The notes below the pieces were generated by a model. The model was given only the letters and a program-made list of their open reading frames with translations. It was not told the origin of the DNA and did no database searches. This document shows, piece after piece, positions 25,205 through 34,599 of a DNA stretch of 34,760 nt. The position numbers and the translations under genes were made by a program. Each line of letters opens with the position of its first letter. The stretch's first letter is position 1. The stretch covers positions 1 to 34,760 of the forward strand of contig JANXSK010000056.1 in NCBI GenBank assembly GCA_025352695.1, given 5' to 3'. The stretch is from Ferruginibacter sp. (GTDB taxonomy: Bacteria > Bacteroidota > Bacteroidia > Chitinophagales > Chitinophagaceae).

Positions 25205-25890
25205 ACTGTTTTTGCTTCAGAAGTGGATGATAAAGTATTATCAGAACTTGCTGTATTCTTTTTTTGTTTTGAACGTTTTGTAAAAGTTGTATGATATACA
25301 AGATGAACTGAATAAATAGCGGAAATAATTCCAAGAAATGCGCCAACAATAACATCTGTTAAAAAGTGTTGTGCAAGATAAATACGTGAATAACCTACAA
25401 GTGTTGCGACAATTAATATTGGTAACTGCCAGTTTTTATTTTGTATGATTACTGCTAATACAGTTGCTATAGCAAATGCAGATGCAGTATGGCCTGATGG
25501 AAAACTGGAGTTATTTGAAAGTGTAACCCCATCAATAAATTGCGAGTACTGACCGCTTGTAAAAAACAATTTTGGCCTTGGAGAAATAATCAGATTCTTT
25601 AATATCTGAACCAATAACCCAGAAATTAAAAAAGATAATAGTATTGCTAAAGCTTGTTTCTTTTTTTTGTAAAAAAAAAGAAACACTACTATGCAAAGGG
25701 TAAAAAAGCCATCACCTACATGGGTATAAAATATAAAAAAATCATTTAACCACTTGGTATGATATTGGTTAAGCAAAATAAAACTTTCGCCTTTACCATA
25801 GACCAATAACAATAAACATCCCCAAAAAAATAGCAGAGTAAGTACTGAAAAATAGCACTTCCATTTGCGGAAATATAAAGAGACTTTCAT
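25201..25890 (-). CDS. PAP2-family membrane phosphatase
   Basis: The 229-residue membrane protein has the three PAP2 motifs complete: K98-x6-R105-P106 (KNLIISPRP), P131-S-G-H134 (SSFPSGHTAS) and S168-R-x5-H175-x3-D179 (SRIYLAQHFLTD). It should dephosphorylate a lipid phosphate, such as undecaprenyl pyrophosphate or lipid A, on the outer face of the membrane. It heads the GtrA/GT39 operon with a 4-nt overlap, which points to recycling or modification of a polyprenyl carrier in the same pathway. The C-terminal tail (about 205-229) is polar and cytoplasmic. Confidence 0.92.
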   Translation of the reverse strand: MKVSLYFRKWKCYFSVLTLLFFWGCLLLLVYGKGESFILLNQYHTKWLNDFFIFYTHVGDGFFTLCIVVFLFFYKKKKQALAILLSFLISGLLVQILKNLIISPRPKLFFTSGQYSQFIDGVTLSNNSSFPSGHTASAFAIATVLAVIIQNKNWQLPILIVATLVGYSRIYLAQHFLTDVIVGAFLGIISAIYSVHLVYHTTFTKRSKQKKNTASSDNTLSSTSEAKTV

Positions 25891-26354
25891 TATAATATAA
25901 TTTGAAGAAATACAACCATTGCATGCGGTAAATATTTCAACATTATTGAATTGGGATAAGCCAATGTTATTAAATTAATTCAATTTTCTAATGATATTTT
26001 TTACCATTACTTCTCCCAGAAAAATTAAAAATCCTGATTTAAATACATTGCGTGATTTTAAACAAAGCACAATTCAATCTGAATAAGTATTTTGCCTAAA
26101 ATTGTAATTTCAAAGATATGTAATTTATAAAAAGTAGTTTTTTAATCTCTTAAAACATTTTATAGATTGGAAGTACAGAATAATAAAAAAATGTAATCCT
26201 GGTTAGTCTGTTATACAAGGAAACTGTGCTGTAATTATATTACACAAATTTAAACCCGTATTTTTATTGAAATTTTTGGTTATAACATAAATAGTGTTTC
26301 TACAATTGTAGAAAATACCAACTACTAATCATTTTTTATACAATAGTAACAACA
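25891..26354. other. Divergent intergenic region between PAP2 and RMD1-like genes
   Basis: These 464 AT-rich bases hold the promoters of two divergent genes. The only clear structure is the perfect palindrome at 26297-26314, listed separately. No RNA gene is seen. Confidence 0.5.
26297..26314. promoter_or_regulatory. Perfect 18-bp palindrome, possible BlaI/CopY-type operator
   Basis: TTTCTACAATTGTAGAAA is a perfect palindrome 40 bp upstream of the RMD1-like gene start. Its centre TACAATTGTA fits the TACANNTGTA core bound by BlaI/MecI/CopY-family repressors. No such regulator is encoded in the window, so the assignment is by motif only. Confidence 0.45.
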
Positions 26355-27137
26355 ATGAAAAAGACAATCACCGGGTATCACCTTGGCGACAGGATTGATC
26401 TGAAAGAATTAAAAAATAATCTGGCTTACAATTGCATTTATGCTGATCCGACAGAACTTATGTACGAGGTAGAAAATATTTCCTATTTCGGTATTTTCGA
26501 TTACGGTAGTATTGTTTTTTTTGGCGTAGATAACAGTGAACAAACAAGGATCATCAACACTGTAAGAACGATTTTAAAACTGGATAGTGCAGAACTTAAG
26601 CGGGAAAATTTTGATGTTGAGATAGATCCTAACGCATCTTACAAAGTAATTTTTGACAGGCTAATCATTAAGGAATTAAGCATTGATATTGCTAAGATCA
26701 TTATGCTCAATATTGCTCAATCAGTCGCATTGGATTATTACATTGAGCAATCAACTATTTTATTGAGCCAAACTTATCAGTTTAGTCTTGAATTGGAAGA
26801 GAAAGGGAAATTTTCTATTAAGGGAAAAAGGTTGTTGAAATTTATTGGTAGACTATTAAATCTAAAAAATAAAATTACTCAAAATATTTACATATTTGAT
26901 AGTCCCACTTTAACCTGGAATGATGAACACCTCAATATCATCAATACCGATCTCAGCAGGGAATTGGATATTAAATTACGACATACCAGTTTGCAGGATA
27001 GTTTAAGTACTGTAAGAGAAAATCTTGAGATTTTAAAAGACATTAATCAGCATTCGCATAGTAGTAAGCTGGAATTGATTGTGATTGCCTTAATTGCAAT
27101 AGAAATTTTAAATATCATTATTACAAAGTTGTTGTAA
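26355..27137 (+). CDS. RMD1/DUF155-family membrane-anchored protein
   Basis: The 260-residue protein matches the RMD1/YagE (DUF155) family. A globular N-terminal domain (GIFDYGSIVFFGVDNSEQTR near 46-65) is followed by a helical region (about 115-230; AQSVALDYYIEQ, FIGRLLNLKNKI, LTWNDEHL, REL DIKLR). A single C-terminal transmembrane helix (about 240-258; ELIVIALIAIEILNIIIT) completes it. Eukaryotic relatives act in mitochondria and on the cytoskeleton; the bacterial role is unknown. The N-terminus probably lies in the cytoplasm with the tail in the inner membrane. A palindrome 40 bp upstream may regulate it. Confidence 0.82.
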   Translation: MKKTITGYHLGDRIDLKELKNNLAYNCIYADPTELMYEVENISYFGIFDYGSIVFFGVDNSEQTRIINTVRTILKLDSAELKRENFDVEIDPNASYKVIFDRLIIKELSIDIAKIIMLNIAQSVALDYYIEQSTILLSQTYQFSLELEEKGKFSIKGKRLLKFIGRLLNLKNKITQNIYIFDSPTLTWNDEHLNIINTDLSRELDIKLRHTSLQDSLSTVRENLEILKDINQHSHSSKLELIVIALIAIEILNIIITKLL

Positions 27138-27345
27138 TAATGATGTTTTTCATCATTATTACTTAAAGTCAATTTTTGAAGATGTAATAAAAGTTTTTCC
27201 AATAGTATTAAAATTGTACATAAAATCTAGTATTGGCTTTCCAAATAAACCATCAAAAATAAAATTGTAATAATCTATATGCATAATTAATTTTACATTT
27301 TAACAAAAGTTGGAGAAGTTGTTGAATAGAAGTATAAAAAACGGA

Positions 27346-27669
27346 ATGAATTCTAAATATTTTGCCTTTTTTGCTATTTTAATAACTGCAGTGTCGTTTA
27401 GCTGTAGTAAAAAAACACTTCCAGTTACCAATACAACTGCTGTTGTAAATACAAATGCGGATGCTACAAAAAAAGTGGTTGTCAAAAAAAAGGTTCGGGA
27501 AGTTGTGCCAAAAGTAATTACCGTAAATGATTTGAGTGCAAAAAAGACTGTTGATGGCAGGTTGTATTATGACTTGGAAGGTCGCCGTTACTGGCGCAAT
27601 AAAATAGATGGAAAATACTATTTATACAATAAAGGAATGTATAAAAATGATGCATTTAAGCCAGATTAA
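27346..27669 (+). CDS. Small lipoprotein of unknown function
   Basis: I chose ATG 27346 rather than the upstream TTG 27310 because it gives a standard lipoprotein signal: MNSKYFAFFAILITAVSFSC with Cys 20. After the cysteine comes a threonine/valine-rich and lysine-rich linker (KKVVVKKKVREVVPKV). A small C-terminal domain with aromatic repeats follows (GRLYYDLEGRRYWRNKIDGK, then YYLYNKGMYK). The repeated RLYYDLEGRRYW / YLYNKGMY units resemble short surface or peptidoglycan-contacting modules. No named family is recognised, and no operon partner is evident. Confidence 0.65.
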   Translation: MNSKYFAFFAILITAVSFSCSKKTLPVTNTTAVVNTNADATKKVVVKKKVREVVPKVITVNDLSAKKTVDGRLYYDLEGRRYWRNKIDGKYYLYNKGMYKNDAFKPD

Positions 27670-27809
27670 ATTTCAATTTTTAATTTTAAAAAATAAGTTC
27701 TAACAGTCAAACTTCTAAGAGGGTTCGGAATTTATCTCTACGTCACTTATTGCAAGCAATTTTTAAAAGCCTTTTTTGTAAGAAATCCTTCCATCTTTTT
27801 TCGATTAAA

Positions 27810-28937
27810 CTATTTAACCGTATTTAATTTATTAATTTCTTGACCGAGAGTTATAAAACAATTGGCTTGTGTATTTTCTTCATGAATGCTCGTCAATTTA
27901 GAAGCATAATATTCGTCTAAAAATGATTCTGTGCCAGTCCAGATAGTTTGCATAATACCTTTAAAATGGTATTTTATTTTTGGCTTTGCTGATTGCCTGT
28001 ATGCAATCATATCTTTTGTTTGTTCAATAGCAACAACGGTGTTTCGCCAAGTACAGGTAATTACTTTAAACCCTTTGCCGGCAAAATATAAAGCGGTTTG
28101 TTCGGCCTTGTCGTAATGCCAATCGCAAATAACAACATCTTTCAAAATAAGATTGATGGCGTTATATGTATTATTAAAACTTCCTTCCCACTCACCAATG
28201 CCGGTGCTTTTGCCATCAATAAGTCGGTCGCCCCATATCCATAATTTTCGCTTTTTTAACGCCAAGTGATTTCTAATGGTGTTTACTTCACCTGCAAATA
28301 ATATGGCTTTGTCCTTATCAGAACACCTGGGACATTTAGCATCGCCTAAGTAAAAAACTTCATCCATACCTGCATGAAAAGCAGTTGCTTCAAGTACATC
28401 ACAAATTTCATCTACCAAATCAAAAACAATGGCATGCACTTCGGGATGCAGGGGGCAGTAACTTTTGCAATACAAACTATCCGGATTTGGCCAAACATAT
28501 GCTACGGGCATTTCAACATGCGGCGTTTCATCAAACTGCGGATATATTTTTAAAAGATTTTCAATTCTACCTGCCCAAGACTGGTGCCCTAATAAATTGA
28601 TTTGTGGAATAAGTTGGATGTTATTTTTTTTACAGGCACTTACCAATTGTTGCACATCCTGTTTTGAAAGGGCAATGCTGTCGCGGAGTTCGGGATGGCT
28701 TTCAAACTGATAATTATAATCTATCCTTAGTATAAGAGTATTAATTTTATTTATAGTTAATTCTTCATTTATAAATTTTACAAACCTTTCCAGGTTTTGG
28801 GGTTTTGGAGCTGAAATACAAAAACTTCTTACTGGCAATAAATTATCCAGCTGTGGTTGAGCCGCAGCATAGTTTGTAAATAAAAATAAATATAAAAAGA
28901 GAAAGAAATAATATTGAAAAGTATGCGTAGTCTTCAT
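27810..28937 (-). CDS. Secreted GH20-like glycoside hydrolase
   Basis: The 375-residue protein has a signal peptide (hydrophobic to about residue 26, ending AAAQ). A single TIM-barrel-like catalytic domain carries the GH20 acid-base pair D192-E193 (FHAGMDEVF). Other GH20-like features are INLLGHQSW (113-121) and WIWGDRL and TCTWRN segments that would line the sugar pocket. The usual N-terminal GH20b domain is absent, so it is a minimal version. It probably releases N-acetylhexosamine from oligosaccharides in the periplasm or outside. A C-P-R-C motif (202-205) may bind metal. It is a single gene and not part of a visible polysaccharide locus. Confidence 0.8.
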   Translation of the reverse strand: MKTTHTFQYYFFLFLYLFLFTNYAAAQPQLDNLLPVRSFCISAPKPQNLERFVKFINEELTINKINTLILRIDYNYQFESHPELRDSIALSKQDVQQLVSACKKNNIQLIPQINLLGHQSWAGRIENLLKIYPQFDETPHVEMPVAYVWPNPDSLYCKSYCPLHPEVHAIVFDLVDEICDVLEATAFHAGMDEVFYLGDAKCPRCSDKDKAILFAGEVNTIRNHLALKKRKLWIWGDRLIDGKSTGIGEWEGSFNNTYNAINLILKDVVICDWHYDKAEQTALYFAGKGFKVITCTWRNTVVAIEQTKDMIAYRQSAKPKIKYHFKGIMQTIWTGTESFLDEYYASKLTSIHEENTQANCFITLGQEINKLNTVK

Positions 28938-29116
28938 TTAGTATTTTTTAGTTTTAAATGCGTGTATGTAAGTACAAATTGTTGTGTTTTAGCTAGCGTA
29001 TTTTTAATATTTAAAGATAGCTGTAAATCTGTTAGACTGATTTTAAAAATAATAATTTGCATACTATTTTTATTTATTACTGATAGTTTATTTGGATGTT
29101 TAAAATATCAGATAGC

Positions 29117-30655
29117 TTATACATAAAACGTATAATTATCGGATTCTTCTTTATAACCTACTTCAATTTCAGGATTTTTTTCGCCACAGTATTTAATTGC
29201 ATTGGTTAACAGGTTTACAAATAACTCATTGATTAGTATTTTGTTGACAATTACAGCCGGCAATGGATTTATAGTAATTACAGCATAGCTTTTATCAATA
29301 TTTTCTTTTAGCATTTTAGTAATTTAAGTCATCAATTCGTTTAGGTCGGTGATTGTAAATTGTTCCCTATTATAATCTAATCTGGAATAATGCAGCAAGT
29401 CGTTGATTAAAACCTTCATCCTGCCTGCCCCTTCAATAGCAAAATTAATATACTGTCTTGTGCTATCTTCCAAATGGCTATTAAGTTTTTTTTCCACCAA
29501 TCCTAAAAACTGCTCACTATCCGCAACGGCTCCTGCAAATCATGACTAGCTACAAAGGCAAAATTTTCGAGATCGGTATTGGAATTTTTTAATTCGGTTG
29601 ATTTTTTTTTTCAACGTCAGTTCAATCTGTTTTCGTTCGGTTATATCCAGCATAAAACCACTCCATGATGCATTTTTGCCAGGTGAGTTAAGGTTTATCC
29701 TCGAGGTCATTTGAATCCACTTTAATTGTCCAGAACTTGTAATAATTCTAAATTCTGAATTAAATGTTTCCCCATGCTGGGTAGTTATAGCATCTTGCTG
29801 CTGTAGTCGTTGTAAATCATCCTTGTGAATTATGTTCCATAATAAACTCACATCTGCGAGCAAGTCCTTCTCATTCAATTCCAATAAATCATAACAACTC
29901 GGGGCTAAATAACGAAATTGATTCTTACCGTTAGAATTTAGGATGTAATCATAAAGTATTACCGGCAAAGTGGTTGCCATGTGATTGTATTGGCGCTGAC
30001 GTTCAAGCAGCGAATCTTCCATTTTCTTTCATTCAGTAATGTCAGTATGTTAAATGATAACATTCGTTAATTTACCTTTTTGATTAAATATAGGATAGGC
30101 CCAATTTTGATACCACGCTTTCTTTTTTTTCTTCACTTCATTATTTTGCGATAAGACAGTTAACCCAATATCGTAGTATGCTTCCCAAGTGCAAGGCTTT
30201 CCTTTATAAAATACATTTTTGAGGTGTGAAATAACACTTGTTCGTTTAAGTTCTTCATTTTGAAATATGTTATACAACTTACCTTCTATATGCTCCGGTT
30301 TTACACCAAATGTTTCACTAAATTTGGAATTTATCTTTTCACACCATCCTTCTGCATCAAGTATTTGAATGCTCATAGATGATTGCATAAACATTTGCTC
30401 AAAGAAATACTTTGGTTGAGTTAATTGCGCTTCCATCTGCTTGCTGTCACTAACGATTTTTGCTTGCACTAACGGCTCTGAAAGGGCTTCTGTTTTGATT
30501 TTAAACTCAAATTGAGTTGTTTCAATTTCTTGAATGAGTTGCGCAGTTTCGGTAGAATTTGCTAAAGTTGCTGAAATCGCAATTAGCTTTTTTAATAGTG
30601 GGGAAGCTTGCCGAATTTGCTTTTTGGCACTTGGTTTTTCTTGTTCACTTTTCAT
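29117..30655 (-). pseudogene. Decayed PAS-domain sensor histidine kinase
   Basis: Reading from 30655, a PAS domain ending TNVII is cut by TAA (30050-30052). In the same frame HTDITE follows, then TGA (30029-30031, where Arg is usual) and KKMEDSLL, a second PAS domain ending SGFMLDITERKQ. A ten-base poly-A (29602-29611) carries one extra base; correcting it restores [20 protein letters not shown], the H-box with its histidine. A base is missing in the T5 run at 29505-29509, after which GRMKVLINDLLHYSRLD reads on to another in-frame TAA (29324-29326). The N-box (LFVNLLTNAIKYCGEKNPEI) is present, but the frame ends at 29117 before the ATP-binding G boxes. The gene is dead: three stops, two frameshifts and a missing 3' end. 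Confidence 0.9.
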
Positions 30656-31678
30656 AACGGACTATTTATTTTAAAACGGTATTTTTTTTGAATAAATTTT
30701 CATTTTGCTTTTTATTTTACGATAGTAAAATATTTCATGTGTTATAGTTGATAACATATGAAATATTCTTTTTACAATCGAAACAGCCTTTTTTACGGTT
30801 GATTAATTTTATTTTTAAAATATTGGTATTTCAAACTTTAAGAACAGAAAATAATACTATATGATTTTAAGTTTATGAAAAAAAACAGTTAATCCAAAAG
30901 GGATAATAAAAAGGAATCAAAAACATTAATCACCTAAAAACAATTGCACAACGGGCTAGTAAAGTAAACTAAGACGATACCCAGATAAATATTACACATT
31001 TTTGTACGATAGTTTTAGATAATTATAAAAATTTATTAAGCAGGTAAATTATAAACAACAATATTACAGAGTGTAAAAAGGTGAAACTACTTAAACAAAA
31101 AATGAACGCAGGTACAACTGTTTATTAAATTACCTGTAAACTAAAATACCCTAAAAAGGAGAAGTATATATTTTTTATAAATGATAACGGAATAGCAATT
31201 AATATTGGATATTTTCATAATTTTTTTGTAATATTTTCATAACTCTAGGTAAAAGTAAAAATCTTTGGACGGATATAGGATTGGCACCCTGCAAAATATA
31301 GTTAACATTTACTATGGAAAAATATGGGTTGAATCTGAAGGGGTACAGGTAGTGCTATTTATTTTACTATCTTCCATTTATTGGTAGAAACAACCGAGCA
31401 TTATAAAATTTTTTGTATGCAGCCACCTATTTTTCCCAAATTAAACTTCGTTTTATAAGGGGAAAGTTTTCTTTCATTACGTTCGGGCTACATCGTTTTA
31501 AATTTGTTTACTCCGTCAGTATTTAACGGAAGTTGTATTATATTTTACTTCGTACTAAAAAAATCGGAACTTTTTATTTTGGTACATCAGCATGCTAAGA
31601 ACCATACCTATTTTTTGTAGTATTTGAATAGCCGTATATTTACTAAAATTATTATTGCCATTTAAAATTAACTGCTAA
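30656..31678. other. 1-kb gene-free AT-rich region
   Basis: No credible reading frame is found on either strand. The region holds an inverted repeat at 30729-30767 (listed separately) and a smaller ACTCCGT / ACGGAAGT dyad near 31511-31534. It separates a decayed kinase from a T9SS-secreted protein, so part of it may be the remains of lost genes. No tRNA or obvious small RNA was recognised. Confidence 0.45.
30729..30767. repeat. 17-bp-arm inverted repeat upstream of the decayed kinase
   Basis: AATATTTCATGTGTTAT (30729-30745) and ATAACATATGAAATATT (30751-30767) pair at 16 of 17 positions around a 5-base loop. GTAAAA and TTTTTAC flank it as a further, offset pair. It lies 74 bp upstream of the kinase start, so it may be an old operator or a transcript hairpin. 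Confidence 0.6.
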
Positions 31679-34015
31679 TTGCTTTCTTATAACAATTTTA
31701 TAAAATGCCTGCTAAGCCAGCTATTACTTTTTAGCATAAATCAACATGCTAATTGCCAAAATTATATTTTTGCACAACTCAATGGTTCACCTATTAATAC
31801 AAGTGGTTGGAGCCTTCAGGGAGATGCACAAGTAGCTTCCATTGTAGAAAGTGGCAATACGGAATTGCTAATCTGTTCAAGCAAAGGAGCAAGTGGCGCT
31901 GCATTTTATAGCCAGCCAATTAACCTTTCTCTATGCAGCAAATGGAAGGCAGCATTTGATTTTAGGCTGTTTGATGGAACAGGTGCCGATGGTTTGGCTT
32001 TTTGTTTTTTGGATACGCCTCCATCAGGCTTTATAACTGGTGGCGGCCTTGGTATACCCAATGCCGCCAATGGTTTAAAAGTATGTTTTGATACCTGGAA
32101 TAATTGCATTCCATTTAATGCTTCAACGGTACACCAAAATATGCCAAAAATAGAAATTAGGTGGGGAAAGGGTTACAATGATACCAATGGCGAATGTGCT
32201 AACCTGCCAACAAGGGATAACAGCGATGGAAAGTTATCTTTCATTCGTTCAGGCATTTACAATCACGCCATGATAACGTACGATAATGGCAATATACAGG
32301 TGTTTGTAAATGATAGTTTGTACTTAACCGGTTTTCAGCAATTTGATTTTGCCGGGTATCTTGGATTTACTGCCAGCACAGGTGGTTATACCGACAATCA
32401 CTCTATAAAAAATGTGGTAATATATACAGAGATGCCACCATCAATTGCAGGCTATGCAGGCAGCAATTATAGCATTTGCCCGAAAGATAGTTTGCAGATT
32501 GGTGGTCTTTCAAATGAAGCGTATGCTTATTCCTGGTTTCCATCAACCGGATTAAGTAATCCGTCAATTGCGGCTCCATTTTTACAAATTACCAATAATT
32601 CCGGCAATACACAACAGCATATTTATTATGTAAAAACAGCCTTTAAAAATAGGCCGGGTTGTGCTTCAATAGATAGTGTGCAAATCAAAGTATTCCCAAA
32701 TCCAATTGTTCAATTTATTTCTCCTCAAATTTGTCTTAATGATGCCATCGCTCAATTTGCTGATAGTAGCTTTACCACTGATAGCACAACGTTACCATTT
32801 AAATACGAATGGAATTTTGGGGACACTAATGCACAATCAGGTAATTTAAACAGCTCGGTTGCACAAAATCCCAATCACCATTATAATGCTGCCAACAATT
32901 ATACAGTAGGGCTACAAGTTACCAATAGCAAAGGTTGCACCGATAGTGTTTTAAAAGTATTTACGGTTAACGGGGCTGTACCCAAAGCCATTTTTAATGT
33001 AACCAATTCAACTGGTTTATGCAGCAACCAGGTAGTGGAGATAATCAATCAAAGTGCTGTTGATTTTGGGGCCATCACTAAAGTGCAATTATTTTGGGGC
33101 GATACAGCCAGTAAATCATATATAGATGATCAACCATTTTTCGGTAAAAAATATTCGCATCAATATCCGAATCCCGTTGCTTCAGATATTGTCAATTATA
33201 CCATTAAGATGTTTGCTTTTTCCGGTATTTCATGTGAGCAGGAATTAAGCAGGCAGGTATCTATTCTTCCCAGCCCGTATATACAATTTAGTAAACTGGC
33301 TACTGTATGTGATAATGCTTTCCCTGTTGATATTAAAACTGCGGCTCAGGTAAATAATTTGTCTGGTATTTTTGCATATTTTGGAACTGGTGTATCAGCA
33401 AATGGATTATTTAATCCGCAGCTGTATGGTGCCGGAGTTACGCAAATTTTATACAAATACTCTGCTGCAAATAGTTGTATTGATTCCGGTTTTCAAACTA
33501 TTAATATACTTGCTTCTCCTTTGGTAAATGCTGGTCCTGATTTATTTGTATTAAAAAATGAAAGCTTTACTATTAATGCCACCGCCACTGGTACTAGTTT
33601 GCAATATAAATGGTATCCACCAACCTATTTAAATAGCGTGGCGTTGCTTAACCCTTTTTGTAAACCAGCTGAGGATATACACTACCAAATTACCGCTACG
33701 GATAATGCAGGTTGCAGTAATAGTTCTAGGGTTTTTGTAAAGATTTTATTAGATCCGCTTATACCCAATGCGTTCACACCAAATGGTGATGGCCTTAATG
33801 ATTATTGGCGTATCAAATACCTTAATTTTTATCCTGATTGCGAAGTGAGTATTTTTGATCGCTATGGCCATTTAGTTTTTTATTCCAAAGGCTATGTTAA
33901 TCCATGGGATGGTACCAATCAAGGTCAACCAATGTCGGGCGGCACTTATTGCTATATCATCAATACTAAAAAACAAAAACATATTTTTACAGGGTATTTA
34001 GTATTGATAAGATAA
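31679..34015 (+). CDS. T9SS type B-sorted lectin/PKD surface protein
   Basis: The 778-residue protein starts at a TTG (31679) directly after an in-frame TAA; no upstream alternative exists. A signal peptide ends near residue 26 (HANCQ). Residues about 28-245 form a legume-type (L-type) lectin domain (WKAAFDFRLFDGTGADGLAF ... GLKVCFDTWNN). PKD/Ig-like modules follow (FKYEWNFGDTNAQSG near 380; VNAGPDLFVLKNES near 620). The last 87 residues (692-778; IPNAFTPNGDGLNDYW ... SIFDRYGHLVFY ... WDGT) are the gliding-motility-associated sorting domain. It is probably a cell-surface or secreted glycan-binding adhesin. Its VNAGPD-CTD half resembles that of the 5388-6855 protein. Confidence 0.88.
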   Translation: MLSYNNFIKCLLSQLLLFSINQHANCQNYIFAQLNGSPINTSGWSLQGDAQVASIVESGNTELLICSSKGASGAAFYSQPINLSLCSKWKAAFDFRLFDGTGADGLAFCFLDTPPSGFITGGGLGIPNAANGLKVCFDTWNNCIPFNASTVHQNMPKIEIRWGKGYNDTNGECANLPTRDNSDGKLSFIRSGIYNHAMITYDNGNIQVFVNDSLYLTGFQQFDFAGYLGFTASTGGYTDNHSIKNVVIYTEMPPSIAGYAGSNYSICPKDSLQIGGLSNEAYAYSWFPSTGLSNPSIAAPFLQITNNSGNTQQHIYYVKTAFKNRPGCASIDSVQIKVFPNPIVQFISPQICLNDAIAQFADSSFTTDSTTLPFKYEWNFGDTNAQSGNLNSSVAQNPNHHYNAANNYTVGLQVTNSKGCTDSVLKVFTVNGAVPKAIFNVTNSTGLCSNQVVEIINQSAVDFGAITKVQLFWGDTASKSYIDDQPFFGKKYSHQYPNPVASDIVNYTIKMFAFSGISCEQELSRQVSILPSPYIQFSKLATVCDNAFPVDIKTAAQVNNLSGIFAYFGTGVSANGLFNPQLYGAGVTQILYKYSAANSCIDSGFQTINILASPLVNAGPDLFVLKNESFTINATATGTSLQYKWYPPTYLNSVALLNPFCKPAEDIHYQITATDNAGCSNSSRVFVKILLDPLIPNAFTPNGDGLNDYWRIKYLNFYPDCEVSIFDRYGHLVFYSKGYVNPWDGTNQGQPMSGGTYCYIINTKKQKHIFTGYLVLIR

Positions 34016-34599
34016 TTACTAAAAACTAAAAGGAGTTTGGGTTAGTAGCTTTGAACTTTAGGTAAACTGGAGTTTTTATTTTGCAGAAATTATGTTTGCA
34101 GGATTTTATAAATATCAATATGTAATTTGAAGAATTAACCCAGTGCATAAAAGATAATAAAAAAAGGCGCAAACTTATCAGTTTTACTGTAATTAAAATA
34201 TTGTAAAAATTCTGTGATTAAAAATCCCGGTAATGTATATGCATAGTATTGTCTAAATAGTTTTAGCAAAGGTTTAACCTAATTTTATATTTAAAATTAG
34301 GTTAAACCTTTGCAATATTCCATTATGAAAATAGCATTGCATATTTATTGAGTTAACATGCCTATTTAATTAAATCAAAATAGATAATCTTCATCGATAT
34401 GTTATAAATTAATCACAACTTCAATTGTGTTACTGCTAGTTACATTAAATTACTTAGTCGTCCCTCAAAAAGTATATAAAGTAAGTGCCATATTGATGTT
34501 AAGCACATATTGTGCGCAAAATATTTGCAGGATATTTGCTAAAAGTAAAAAAAGCTTGCAAATTTATAGATGCTTACTAGCCAAAAACACATTCCTTAC
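34016..34599. other. AT-rich gene-free stretch before the right edge
   Basis: No gene is seen over these 584 bases. The only notable structure is the perfect inverted repeat at 34266-34313. Confidence 0.45.
34266..34313. repeat. Perfect inverted repeat with 22-bp arms
   Basis: The arms 34266-34287 and 34292-34313 are perfectly complementary around the loop TATT. Each arm contains AGGTTTAACCT or its complement, itself nearly palindromic and similar to the TTAGGTTA core of DtxR boxes. It lies 250 bp past the lectin gene. It could be a strong hairpin, a paired operator or the footprint of a mobile element. Confidence 0.75.

Noticed and set aside
24903..25283. 126-codon plus-strand frame opposite GtrA/PAP2
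   Set aside because: It is antisense to two well-supported membrane protein genes; its apparent hydrophobicity mirrors theirs.
28914..29126. Plus-strand frame between the GH20-like gene and the dead kinase
   Set aside because: It is composed of AT-rich noise with overlapping start of the hydrolase gene on the other strand and no homology I can see.
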